Shown piece by piece: positions 1 to 6,964 of a DNA stretch of 14,692 nucleotides. Under the pieces are notes generated by a model, which was not told the origin of the DNA, ran no database searches, and worked only from the letters and a program-made list of their open reading frames with translations. How positions within the stretch are numbered: the stretch's first letter is position 1; every line of letters starts with the position of its first letter. The position numbers were made by a program, and so were the translations under genes. The stretch comes from Kaistia defluvii (GTDB lineage Bacteria > Pseudomonadota > Alphaproteobacteria > Rhizobiales > Kaistiaceae), in NCBI RefSeq assembly GCF_040548815.1, contig NZ_JBEPSM010000008.1, positions 1 to 14,692 on the forward strand, given 5' to 3'.

Positions 1-78
1 GTCGCTGCCAGGCCTGCAAAGCACAGAAAATCAAACCCTTCGAGACACTCAATCTTCTCTCTACGATGACAAACACAC

Positions 79-116
79 AAAACCCCGCCGCGCGACAACA
101 TCGCCGGCGGGGTTTT
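79..116. terminator. Bidirectional intrinsic terminator
   Basis: An 8-bp perfect GC stem (CCCCGCCG at 83-90 pairs with CGGCGGGG at 105-112) is flanked by AAAA at 79-82 and TTTT at 113-116. It has the form of a terminator on both strands. It probably ends a plus-strand transcript from a gene to the left of the window. It could also stop minus-strand transcripts coming from the gene-free region. The loop is 14 nt. Confidence 0.75.
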
Positions 117-211
117 GGCGTTCTAGGAACAGGAAAAGGGAAATGGAGGAGCTAGGTAAGTCAAGGCTCGAAGCTCAGCATCAGACCTGCAGCGTCAAAG
201 TGCCAAACCAG

Positions 212-349
212 ACCGCCGGACAAACAGTCCAGGGTCCAAAGCGCGAGCGGCAGAACTGCCAGCGAAAAAGCCATTCGCGATGCCGACGCGGCGGCCGAGC
301 CGACCTCCAGCCCAAGCCCAAACCGCACCGCCGGACAAACAGTCCAGGG
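212..349. repeat. 23-bp direct repeat pair
   Basis: An identical 23-bp word beginning ACCGCCGGACAAACAG occurs at 212-234 and again at 327-349, a period of 115 bp. The similarity extends about 13 bases leftward in weaker form, with both copies preceded by an AAG...CCAAACC stretch. Inside each copy GGAC and GTCC can pair around a 5-nt loop. No further copy is visible in the window. It could be one pair of a dispersed genomic repeat. Confidence 0.7.
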
Positions 350-446
350 ACATAGGCGGAGGCCGAGCCGCATAACCGCCGGCGCGTGCGCCAAGCAGCC
401 GGAAATCCCTCTCCCAGCGCAGTCCGTCGAGAAGAACTCGGATGGC

Positions 447-469
447 TATTCATCCCTGCGGGTTGAATA
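447..469. repeat. Imperfect palindrome
   Basis: TATTCA at 447-452 pairs with TGAATA at 464-469, and CCC (454-456) pairs with GGG (460-462) around the loop TGC. One T-T mismatch separates the two paired blocks. It could be a hairpin or an operator. No gene starts nearby on either strand, so its role is unknown. Confidence 0.45.
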
Positions 470-551
470 ACAGCGCAAGCGACCGCGGGTGCCGGGGGGG
501 CCTGTCGTGACACGCGACAAAGCGCCTCGATCGGATCCGCATTCCACAAGG

Positions 552-564
552 CTGGATGATCCAG
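552..564. repeat. 13-bp palindrome CTGGAT-G-ATCCAG
   Basis: A perfect 6-bp inverted repeat surrounds one central base. It lies in gene-free DNA with no promoter elements recognised beside it. It may belong to a dispersed repeat or be chance. Confidence 0.35.
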
Positions 565-911
565 GCCGAATGCAGCGCGCTCATCCGAGCTGACGCGAAC
601 CCTTCATCGCTCAGGCCCAGCCCTCCGCCCTTCTGCAGACTTTTGCAAATACGTCTTTGGCTCAAGCCACGCCACCGACCACCCCATCGACCCGGTGTTA
701 CAACAAAACCGGATGATCGATGCTGGAGCCAACTGGGGCCGCACCAAAGGCGCAAAAACCTCGTTCAAGCCGCAGGATCGAATCCACGCAGCGCATATTG
801 TTCCAGTGTCGGGACTGGGGCATCCCGCTCCCAGCGATGAGCTTTATGCCACAGGCCTTGCGACCCACCGTGTGGTGCCCGAAAGAGCCGTGATCAAATC
901 CCGACGGCGCA

Positions 912-1640
912 TCACGCGGCGTCGACGGTCAGTGGCAGCATGCGTTCGCGCGAGGCGGCGAGCAGGCGGGTCATCGCATCCGCGGCTTCCTTCGGCCGGC
1001 GCGCGAGGATCGCCGTCCGCACCGCGTCATGCAGCGCGATGTCCTCGTTGGGCTGCGCCGCGTGCTGCTGCAGCATTTCCGAGGAGACCCGCAGTGCCGA
1101 CTTGACCGCGCTGCCGATGGTGACGAACAGGCCGTTATGCGAAGCGTTGATCACGGCCAGATGGAAGCCGAGCGCCGATTCGGACGTCGCCTTGATCGGC
1201 AGCTTCTGCTCATAGGCCGCCACGAGTTCGTGAAAGTAGTGTTCGATCTTGGCGAGGTCATCCGCCGTGCCGTCGCGCGCGGCCAGGAAGGACGCGCGCG
1301 GCTCGAAGCAGAGGCGCATCTCAAAAATGTCCTCGACGATCTTGTTGTCGAACTGCGCCTGCAGGCGCCAGGCCAGGACGTCGCGATCGAGCAGGTTCCA
1401 TTCGGCGAAAGGCAGCACGCGGGTGCCGATCTTGGGTGAAACCTCGATCAGCCGCTTGCCCGCCAGGCTCTTCACCGCCTCGCGAATCGTCGTCCGGCTG
1501 ACGCCATAGGTCTGGCAAAGCTCGCTCTCGATCGGCAGGGCCGTTCCGGGCACGAATTCGCCGGAGACGATCCGGACGCCAATATGATTGGCGACCTGCG
1601 CGCTCATCGTCCCAACCGGTAGAAGCTCGCGCTCCAGCAT
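912..1640 (-). CDS. GntR/FadR-family (FCD) transcriptional regulator
   Basis: Predicted DNA-binding repressor or activator of the divergent arabinoside operon. The winged helix-turn-helix is at about residues 12-75 (LCQTYGVSRTTIREAVKSLA at 41-60), followed by an all-helical FCD ligand domain at about 85-235. The start chosen is the ATG at 1638-1640, giving 242 residues, because GGGAGAGGG lies a few bases upstream. A longer reading from a TTG at 1763 adds 41 residues unlike the family. Of the FCD metal-site residues, His160 (in GFHLAV) and His204 (in LHDAV) are present. The acidic residue before the first His and the third His near residue 226 appear to be replaced (Ala, Leu). Ligand sensing may therefore not depend on a bound metal. 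Its position suggests the ligand is an arabinose-related sugar or acid, which is inference. Confidence 0.9.
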   Translation of the reverse strand: MLERELLPVGTMSAQVANHIGVRIVSGEFVPGTALPIESELCQTYGVSRTTIREAVKSLAGKRLIEVSPKIGTRVLPFAEWNLLDRDVLAWRLQAQFDNKIVEDIFEMRLCFEPRASFLAARDGTADDLAKIEHYFHELVAAYEQKLPIKATSESALGFHLAVINASHNGLFVTIGSAVKSALRVSSEMLQQHAAQPNEDIALHDAVRTAILARRPKEAADAMTRLLAASRERMLPLTVDAA

Positions 1641-2073
1641 CACACCCTCTCCCGCCAAGTGCCATCCCTTTACGCGGTTTTTCGCGGCTAGGCCAAGTCC
1701 TCGCTGCCAATCCCGGGCGAGGGGTGGTTCGGGATGTGCGTCCGGCGACGAGCCGATTGACAAACCCCGAGATCAAAACCATGATCGACGTATATGATAA
1801 TACCATTGAGGCCACCTTGGGGAGGGGGCTCAGCGGGAAATCGTATGGGAGGCCGACGCCGAATGCTCTTTCGGCAAGGACGGACCGCCCCCAATCGGGC
1901 CATCGCGCAGCGCGCGCCGAGACGGGCGGAGCAGGCAAGGGCCGGGATTGCCGGCCAGCGCCAGGACAGGAAATGCGGTCGCTCCTGGGGGCGACATCCA
2001 AGAAGAATGGTCGCCGGAGGACGGGTCTTGTTGGGAGATCCGAAGTGCGACAGCAAAGTGGAGGAATCGGGAT
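1641..2073. other. Divergent control region and long leader
   Basis: The 433 bases between the GntR gene and the sugar-binding-protein gene carry the likely plus-strand promoter and operator (1757-1803). They also carry a leader of about 270 nt if transcription starts near 1792. The leader can form GGCCGG/CCGGCC (1940-1945 with 1951-1956) and GGCGAC/GTCGCC (1990-1995 with 2010-2015) hairpins. No known riboswitch was recognised. No short open frame with a convincing ribosome-binding site was accepted here. Confidence 0.5.
1757..1803 (+). promoter_or_regulatory. Sigma-70-like promoter with overlapping operator candidate
   Basis: TTGACA at 1757-1762 is a consensus -35 box. CATGAT at 1780-1785 is a four-of-six -10 box after a 17-nt spacer, which predicts a start near 1792. 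The inverted repeat GTAT-N6-ATAC at 1790-1803 covers that start point. That is where a repressor would block RNA polymerase, and short dyads of this kind are typical GntR-family targets. The binding protein is presumably the divergent GntR regulator. Not tested. Confidence 0.5.
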
Positions 2074-3351
2074 ATGCGGAAGTTTATGACGAAGGCGCTC
2101 GCCACGGCGGCGTTGCTGGCCCTGACGGTCGGCGCGCAGGCGAAGGAGACGGTTGTCTGGTGGGACTTCCTGTCGGGCGGCGACGGCGTCCGGATGAAGT
2201 CGCTGATCGACGAATTCAACAAGTCGAACCCGGACATCGAGATCCAGGCGACGACGCTCGAATGGGGCGTTCCGTTCTACACCAAGGTCCAGACTTCGGC
2301 TGCCGTCGGCGAAGGCCCCGACGTCATGACCTATCACCTGTCGCGCCTGCCGCTCGGCGTCGATTCGGGCGTACTGCGCGAAATCACGCCGGACGAACTC
2401 AAGGCGGCCGGCATTGACGGCGCCAATTACGCCCCGGCGAACTGGAAGGCGGCCCAAGTCGACGGCAAGCAGTATGCGATCCCGTTCGACATCCATTCGA
2501 TCGTGCTGTTCTACAACAAGGACGCGCTGAAGAAGGCCGACCTCCTGGGCGAGGACGGCAAGCCGAAGGGCTTGGATGGCATCGAGAACTTCGACGCTGC
2601 GCTGAAGAAGCTCAAGGATGCTGGCTATGACTACGGCATGTCCTTCCAGACGGCCGGCGACGGCGGTGTCTGGCGCGTCTTCTATTCGCTCTTCAATCAG
2701 CAGGGCGGCGAGTTCTTCAAGGACGGCAAATTCCTCGACGGCGACAATGTCGACAAGGCAGCCAAGGCGGCCGGCGCGATGGCCAAGTGGGTCTCGGACG
2801 GCGTCGTGCCGAAGCAGACCGACTACAATCCGTCGATCGCCCTCTTCACGTCCGGCAAGGCCGCGACCCTGATGAACGGCGTCTGGGAAGTCCCGACGAT
2901 GGCCGACCTCGCCAAGCAGGGCAAGCTCGGCTTCGAGTGGGGCGCGGTCCAGATTCCGACCCTGTTCGACAAGCCGGCCACCTGGGCGGACTCGCACGCC
3001 TTCGCCATTCCGGACCGCAAGGGCAAGGAAATCTCGCCGGAGAAGCTGAAGGCTGTCCTGACCGCGATCAAGTGGATGAACGAGCACTCGATCAGCTGGG
3101 CGAATGCCGGTCACATCCCGGCCTATGTCCCGGTGACCCAGACCGAGGCGTTCAAGACGATGGAGCCGAACGCGACCTATTCGACGCTGGCCGCCACCGC
3201 CGTGTTCGATCCGACCAGCAAGCTCGCTGGCGTCGCCTCGCCGGTCTATGAGGCCTCCGCCAACAACATCACCACCGTGGTGAATGGCGACATGGAGCCC
3301 CAAGCAGGCGCCGAGGGCCTGCGTGACGAACTGCAGGGACTTCAGGACTAG
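2074..3351 (+). CDS. ABC transporter sugar-binding protein (CUT1, family 1)
   Basis: Periplasmic receptor that delivers a sugar, most likely an arabino-oligosaccharide, to the two permeases encoded next. The ATG at 2074 is chosen because GGAGG (2060-2064) lies 9 nt upstream and because it opens a signal peptide. The basic start MRKFMTK is followed by a hydrophobic core and a probable signal peptidase I site after AQA at residue 23. No lipobox cysteine is seen. The 425-residue length and the mature start ETVVWWDFLSGGDG fit family 1 extracellular binding proteins, which are rich in Trp and Asp near the ligand cleft. It is the first gene of the operon. A strong hairpin without a T tract follows the stop, a common arrangement that keeps binding protein in excess over permease. 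The substrate is inferred from the downstream arabinofuranosidase. Confidence 0.93.
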   Translation: MRKFMTKALATAALLALTVGAQAKETVVWWDFLSGGDGVRMKSLIDEFNKSNPDIEIQATTLEWGVPFYTKVQTSAAVGEGPDVMTYHLSRLPLGVDSGVLREITPDELKAAGIDGANYAPANWKAAQVDGKQYAIPFDIHSIVLFYNKDALKKADLLGEDGKPKGLDGIENFDAALKKLKDAGYDYGMSFQTAGDGGVWRVFYSLFNQQGGEFFKDGKFLDGDNVDKAAKAAGAMAKWVSDGVVPKQTDYNPSIALFTSGKAATLMNGVWEVPTMADLAKQGKLGFEWGAVQIPTLFDKPATWADSHAFAIPDRKGKEISPEKLKAVLTAIKWMNEHSISWANAGHIPAYVPVTQTEAFKTMEPNATYSTLAATAVFDPTSKLAGVASPVYEASANNITTVVNGDMEPQAGAEGLRDELQGLQD

Positions 3352-3373
3352 TCCTGAACTATCGACGCTTCAC

Positions 3374-3399
3374 GACCCGGCCGGTTCGCCGGCCGGGTC
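3374..3399 (+). promoter_or_regulatory. UUCG-capped intercistronic hairpin
   Basis: An 11-bp perfect GC-rich stem (GACCCGGCCGG at 3374-3384 with CCGGCCGGGTC at 3389-3399) closes a TTCG loop, read as a very stable UUCG tetraloop in RNA. There is no T tract, so it is more likely an mRNA 3'-end protector or partial attenuator than a full terminator. It sits 22 nt after the binding-protein stop and 27 nt before the first permease. Confidence 0.75.
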
Positions 3400-3426
3400 A
3401 CCCGCCTTGAAGCCTGGAAGCCTCCC

Positions 3427-4299
3427 ATGCACACCAAATCACGCGATAACTGGGTCGCGGCGGCCTTTGTCGCCCCCTTCGTCATCGCCTATCTCGTCCT
3501 GTTCCTTTACCCGACCGTTCGGATGGTGATCCTCACCTTCACCGACGCGCCGCTGATCGGCGCCGGGAAATGGATCGGCTTCAAGAACTATCAGAGGCTC
3601 TTCAACGACAAGGCCTATCTCAGCGCTGTCTGGAATACGGGCTATTTCGTTCTGCTGACGGTTATCCCGAACACGCTGCTCGGCCTCGTCTTCGCGATGA
3701 TGGTCAATCGGCAGAAGGGCTATGTCCAGAGCTTCATCCTGGCGGCGTTCTTTCTTCCCTACATCCTCCCGGTCTCGGTCGTGTACCGCATTTGGGAATG
3801 GATGATGGACTACCAGTTCGGCATTGCTCAGCACGCGCTCGACGCGTTCTATGGCGAGCGGGTTGCGGTCTTCCGCAACAAGATCTGGGCCATGCCGATG
3901 ATGGCCTTCGTGACGATCTGGTGGACGATCGGTTTCAACGTGCTGCTGTTCATCGCCGGACTGCGCAACATTTCGCAGGACATGTATGACGCTTCGGCGC
4001 TCGATGGCGCCAAACGCTGGAAGCAGTTCCGCTACATCACCTGGCCCCTGATCTGGCCGGTGACCGCCCTCGTGCTGACGATCCAGCTGATCCTGCAGCT
4101 CAAGATCTTCGACCAGATCTACCTGCTGACACTGGGCGGCAACGTCAACAACACGATGGTGCTGGTTCAGTACATCTACAAGCAGGCGTTCCAGCTCAAT
4201 AAAGGCGGCTATGGCGCGACGGTTGCGTTCTCCCTGTTCGCGATCATCGTCGTGGTGTCCGTGTTGCAGTACCAGGCTCTGAGGGCGAGACCGCGATGA
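3427..4299 (+). CDS. CUT1 sugar ABC transporter permease (MalF-like)
   Basis: Inner-membrane subunit forming half of the translocation path. The 290 residues hold about six membrane helices, at about 10-30, 73-95, 102-122, 155-178, 210-230 and 262-283. The cytoplasmic EAA loop that docks on the ATPase is at about 185-209 (DASALDGAKRWKQFRYITWP). The short form without the extra periplasmic loop of enteric MalF is usual for CUT1 systems. GGAAG at 3416-3420 is a modest ribosome-binding site. The stop overlaps the next start by ATGA at 4296-4299, so the two permeases are probably translationally coupled. B. subtilis AraP is the functional counterpart by gene order. Confidence 0.93.
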   Translation: MHTKSRDNWVAAAFVAPFVIAYLVLFLYPTVRMVILTFTDAPLIGAGKWIGFKNYQRLFNDKAYLSAVWNTGYFVLLTVIPNTLLGLVFAMMVNRQKGYVQSFILAAFFLPYILPVSVVYRIWEWMMDYQFGIAQHALDAFYGERVAVFRNKIWAMPMMAFVTIWWTIGFNVLLFIAGLRNISQDMYDASALDGAKRWKQFRYITWPLIWPVTALVLTIQLILQLKIFDQIYLLTLGGNVNNTMVLVQYIYKQAFQLNKGGYGATVAFSLFAIIVVVSVLQYQALRARPR

Positions 4300-5129
4300 A
4301 TCTTCTCAAGATCGATTTCGCCGGACGCCTGATCACGCTGATCACGCTCGCCATCGCCATCGTCTGGGCGTTCCCTCTTTACTGGGCGGTCATAACGACG
4401 TTGAAGCCCGAATTCGAGGTGGCGCAGCCGGGGCTCAACCTGCTGCCGAAAACCTGGACGCTCGGCGCCTATACCCATGTGCTGACGACGACCAAGATCG
4501 GCCAGTGGTACGTCAACTCCGTTGTCGTCGCGGTGTCGGTGACCGTGCTTGTCGTCATGATGGGTGCGCTCTGTGGCTATGCACTGTCGCAGCTGAGGTT
4601 CCGCGGCCGGACGGCGCTGTGGTTCACCGTGCTGGCGAGCTTCATGGTGCCGATCCAGGCCCTGATCGTCACGCATTTCGTGCTGATGAGCCAGCTCGGC
4701 CTGATCAATTCGTGGCTCGGCATCGTCCTGCCGCAGCTGATCGTTCCCGTTGTCGTCATCGTCTACAAACAGTTCTTCGACAGCGTGCCGAAGGATTTTC
4801 GCGAAGCCGCTCGCGTGGATGGCGCCAACGAGTTCGACATCTTCTTCCGCATCTACCTGCCGATGAACTGGGGCGTCACGACCGCGCTGGCGATCATCAC
4901 CTTCATCGGCGCCTGGAACGCCTTTCTCTGGCCGTTCCTCGTCTCGACCGCGGACGACACGATGACGGTCACGGTCGGCATCACGATGGTGAAGGAAAAC
5001 TTCGGCGTCCAATACGCCCGAAACCTCGCCGCCGCCGTGCTCGCCGCGCTGCCCGTCGCCATCGCCTACCTGGTTTTCCAGAGGCGCGTGACCCAGGCGA
5101 TCATGCTTTCCGCCGGCATCAAGGGTTGA
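4296..5129 (+). CDS. CUT1 sugar ABC transporter permease (MalG-like)
   Basis: Second inner-membrane subunit, 277 residues with about six helices. The EAA loop is at about 169-190 (REAARVDGANEFDIFFRIYL), close to the family pattern EAAxxDGA. The conserved FIGAWNAFLWP stretch follows at 203-213. It starts inside the preceding stop codon (ATGA). The counterpart by gene order is AraQ. No ATPase gene follows, so this permease pair must use an ATPase encoded elsewhere. The 88-nt gap before the arabinofuranosidase contains a hairpin. Confidence 0.94.
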   Translation: MNLLKIDFAGRLITLITLAIAIVWAFPLYWAVITTLKPEFEVAQPGLNLLPKTWTLGAYTHVLTTTKIGQWYVNSVVVAVSVTVLVVMMGALCGYALSQLRFRGRTALWFTVLASFMVPIQALIVTHFVLMSQLGLINSWLGIVLPQLIVPVVVIVYKQFFDSVPKDFREAARVDGANEFDIFFRIYLPMNWGVTTALAIITFIGAWNAFLWPFLVSTADDTMTVTVGITMVKENFGVQYARNLAAAVLAALPVAIAYLVFQRRVTQAIMLSAGIKG

Positions 5130-5148
5130 TGCCGGACCCTTCAACCTC

Positions 5149-5190
5149 CGCCGCGACCGGGCCCCGGAACGGGATCGCGGCGGTTTCCTT
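5149..5190 (+). terminator. Hairpin with short T run between permease and abfA
   Basis: CCGCCGCGA at 5149-5157 pairs with TCGCGGCGG at 5175-5183 (9 bp), and a GC-rich inner segment can pair further. TTTCCTT follows at 5184-5190. The T run is weak, so partial termination or transcript processing is more likely than a complete stop. It would lower or separate abfA expression from the transport genes. Confidence 0.5.
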
Positions 5191-5217
5191 CACGACCAAG
5201 CCGAGAGCTTCCATCCC

Positions 5218-6744
5218 ATGTTGAACGCCAAACTTATCGTTGACCGCGACTTCGTCGTATCCGAACTCGACCGACGCATCTTCGGCACCTTCGTCGAGCA
5301 TATGGGTCGCTGCGTTTATGGCGGCATTTATGAGCCGGGCCATGCCACTGCCGACGAGGACGGTTTCCGCGGCGACGTGCTGGAGCTCACCCGCGAGCTC
5401 GGCACGACGATCATCCGCTATCCCGGCGGCAATTTCCTGTCCGGCTACAATTGGGAAGACGGCGTCGGCCCGGCCGACAAGCGCCCCGTCCGCCGCGACC
5501 TCGCCTGGTTCTCGACCGAGACGAATCAGTTCGGCACCAACGAATTCATGAAATGGTCGAAGAAGGCCAATATCGAGCCGATGTTCGGCGTCAATCTCGG
5601 CACCAAGGGCGCCGACGAGGCGCGCCAGTTCCTCGAATATTGCAACCATGAAGGCGGCTCGGCGCTGTCGGACCTTCGCAAGGAGCATGGTTACGAGAAG
5701 CCGCACGACATCAAGTTCTGGTGCCTCGGCAACGAGATGGATGGTCCCTGGCAGATCTGCCACAAGACCGCGGAAGAATATGGCCGCGTCGCGCTCGAGA
5801 CCGCCAAAGTGATGCGCTGGGTCGATCCGACCATCCAGCTCGCCGCCTGCGGCTCGTCGCACCGCAACATGCCGACCTATGGCTCCTGGGAATACCAGGT
5901 CCTCGATCATTGCTATGACGAGGTCGATTTCATCTCGCTGCACACCTACTTCAACAACCATGCAGATTCCGCCGCCGAATATTTCGGCGTCATCGAGCTG
6001 CTGGATGCGTTCATCAAGGAAGTCGCGGCGATCTGCGACGCGGTCGGCGCCAAGCGCCGCTCGCACAAGAAGATCATGCTGTCGCTCGACGAATGGAACG
6101 TCTGGTACAAGACGCACAAGATCGAGAACATGCGCGTTCCCGGCTGGCCGGAAGCTCCGCCGCTGATCGAGGAAGTCTACAATACCGAGGACGCGCTGAT
6201 CGTCGGCGGCGCCCTGATCGCGATGCTCAACAATGCCGACCGCGTCAAGGTCGCCTGCCTGGCGCAGCTGGTCAACGTCATCGGCCCGATCATGACCGAG
6301 ACCGGCGGCGACGCCTGGCGTCAGACGATCTTCCATCCCTTCGCGCTCGCCTCGAAGCACGGCCATGGCCGCGTCCTGCGCAGCGTCGCGGAATCGGATT
6401 CCTACAGCGCCAAGACCTTCCCGGAGATCCCGTATCTCTATGCGACCGTCATCGACAACCCGGCCGATGGCACGACGACGGTGATCGCGCTCAACCGCAG
6501 CCTGACGGATTCGATGGAAGTCGAGGTCGAACTGCGCGGCCTCGGCGCCGATCGCGAGCTGGTGCACGCGACCGAGCTGCATCATTCGAACCTCAAGGCC
6601 GTCAATACCAAGGAAGCGCCGAACACCGTCGCGCCCAAGGCCAACAAGGACGTGACGATCAACGGCGAGCGGATGACCGTCCGCCTGAAGCCGGCCTCGT
6701 TCAACGTCATCACCACCAAGGCGACGCCGGCCGGCAACGCCTGA
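5218..6744 (+). CDS. abfA: Alpha-L-arabinofuranosidase, GH51
   Basis: Retaining glycoside hydrolase that removes terminal alpha-L-arabinofuranose from arabino-oligosaccharides. The 508-residue length is normal for bacterial GH51. The (beta/alpha)8 barrel spans about residues 20-385 and is followed by a C-terminal beta-sandwich. The acid/base Glu173 lies in FWCLGNEMDGPWQ and the nucleophile Glu292 in LDEWNVWY. These correspond to the known Glu175 and Glu294 of the Geobacillus enzyme. The RYPGGNF motif at about 67-73 is also typical. No signal peptide is present, so the enzyme is cytoplasmic and acts on imported oligosaccharides. The start ATG has only a weak GAGAG upstream (5203-5207), but the family N-terminus begins here. 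It is the last gene of the operon, closed by a strong terminator. Confidence 0.97.
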   Translation: MLNAKLIVDRDFVVSELDRRIFGTFVEHMGRCVYGGIYEPGHATADEDGFRGDVLELTRELGTTIIRYPGGNFLSGYNWEDGVGPADKRPVRRDLAWFSTETNQFGTNEFMKWSKKANIEPMFGVNLGTKGADEARQFLEYCNHEGGSALSDLRKEHGYEKPHDIKFWCLGNEMDGPWQICHKTAEEYGRVALETAKVMRWVDPTIQLAACGSSHRNMPTYGSWEYQVLDHCYDEVDFISLHTYFNNHADSAAEYFGVIELLDAFIKEVAAICDAVGAKRRSHKKIMLSLDEWNVWYKTHKIENMRVPGWPEAPPLIEEVYNTEDALIVGGALIAMLNNADRVKVACLAQLVNVIGPIMTETGGDAWRQTIFHPFALASKHGHGRVLRSVAESDSYSAKTFPEIPYLYATVIDNPADGTTTVIALNRSLTDSMEVEVELRGLGADRELVHATELHHSNLKAVNTKEAPNTVAPKANKDVTINGERMTVRLKPASFNVITTKATPAGNA

Positions 6745-6772
6745 GTCTGGCTTCCTCCCGAACGCCCAACTG

Positions 6773-6807
6773 CGCCCGCATCCTCACCGATGCGGGCGTT
6801 CTTTTTT
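6773..6807 (+). terminator. Intrinsic terminator after abfA
   Basis: A 9-bp stem (CGCCCGCAT at 6773-6781 with ATGCGGGCG at 6790-6798) and an 8-nt loop are followed by TTCTTTTTT. This is a textbook Rho-independent terminator ending the arabinoside operon. It isolates ccmC from upstream transcription. Confidence 0.9.
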
Positions 6808-6847
6808 CCTCGCCGGCGTCTTGTCCGATCGCCTGGGGAGGGTATCG

Positions 6848-6964
6848 ATGTCGCAAGAAATCGTTCCGGCCCAATCGGTCGCGTTGCGAAAACGGCCCGG
6901 CGACCCTATGACATCGGCATGGCCATCATTGATCTCGCCAATCCGACGCGCTTCATGTCGCTGA
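6848..6964 (+). CDS. Possible 38-codon leader ORF overlapping ccmC
   Basis: An ATG at 6848 lies 5 nt after GGGGAGGG (6835-6842), the strongest ribosome-binding sequence in the gap before ccmC. It opens a 38-codon frame (MSQEIVPAQS at the start) that ends with TGA at 6962-6964, 46 nt inside ccmC in another frame. The predicted peptide has no recognisable family. It could couple ribosomes onto ccmC, whose own ATG at 6919 has no clear Shine-Dalgarno sequence. It could equally be chance. A small frameshift joining the two frames is less likely because ccmC is complete from 6919. Confidence 0.35.
   Translation: MSQEIVPAQSVALRKRPGDPMTSAWPSLISPIRRASCR

Larger units (their letters stand above)
117..911. 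other. Gene-free region with short repeats
   Basis: About 800 bases carry no convincing gene. The open frames here on both strands are rich in Arg, Pro and Ser, lack ribosome-binding sites and show no family motif. The region holds a 23-bp direct repeat and two palindromes, listed separately. No tRNA cloverleaf, transposase or inverted-repeat ends were found. It may be a decayed gene or a repeat-bearing spacer. The 3' end of the GntR gene marks its right border, and no clear terminator for that gene is visible. Confidence 0.5.

Noticed and set aside
715..800. tRNA-like text (GGATCGAATCCAC)
   Set aside because: The T-arm-like word is imperfect and no acceptor, D or anticodon stems could be paired around it.
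143..840. Several open frames of 70-122 codons in the left gene-free region
   Set aside because: No ribosome-binding sites, low-complexity Arg/Pro/Ser composition and mutual overlap on both strands. They also translate the direct repeat.
1321..3303. Very long minus-strand open frame (660 codons) across the GntR and sugar-binding-protein genes
   Set aside because: It is a GC-rich antisense shadow: the composition is dominated by Arg, Gly and Asp, no domain is recognisable, and it lies opposite well-supported genes with signal peptide and ribosome-binding sites.
5119..6585. Long minus-strand open frame opposite abfA
   Set aside because: abfA on the plus strand carries both catalytic glutamates and full length. 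The opposite frame has no motif and mirrors abfA codon bias.
6790..6918. N-terminal extension of ccmC from an ATG at 6790
   Set aside because: The ATG lies inside the abfA terminator stem and the added residues are Arg-rich and unlike CcmC. The family N-terminus begins at 6919.
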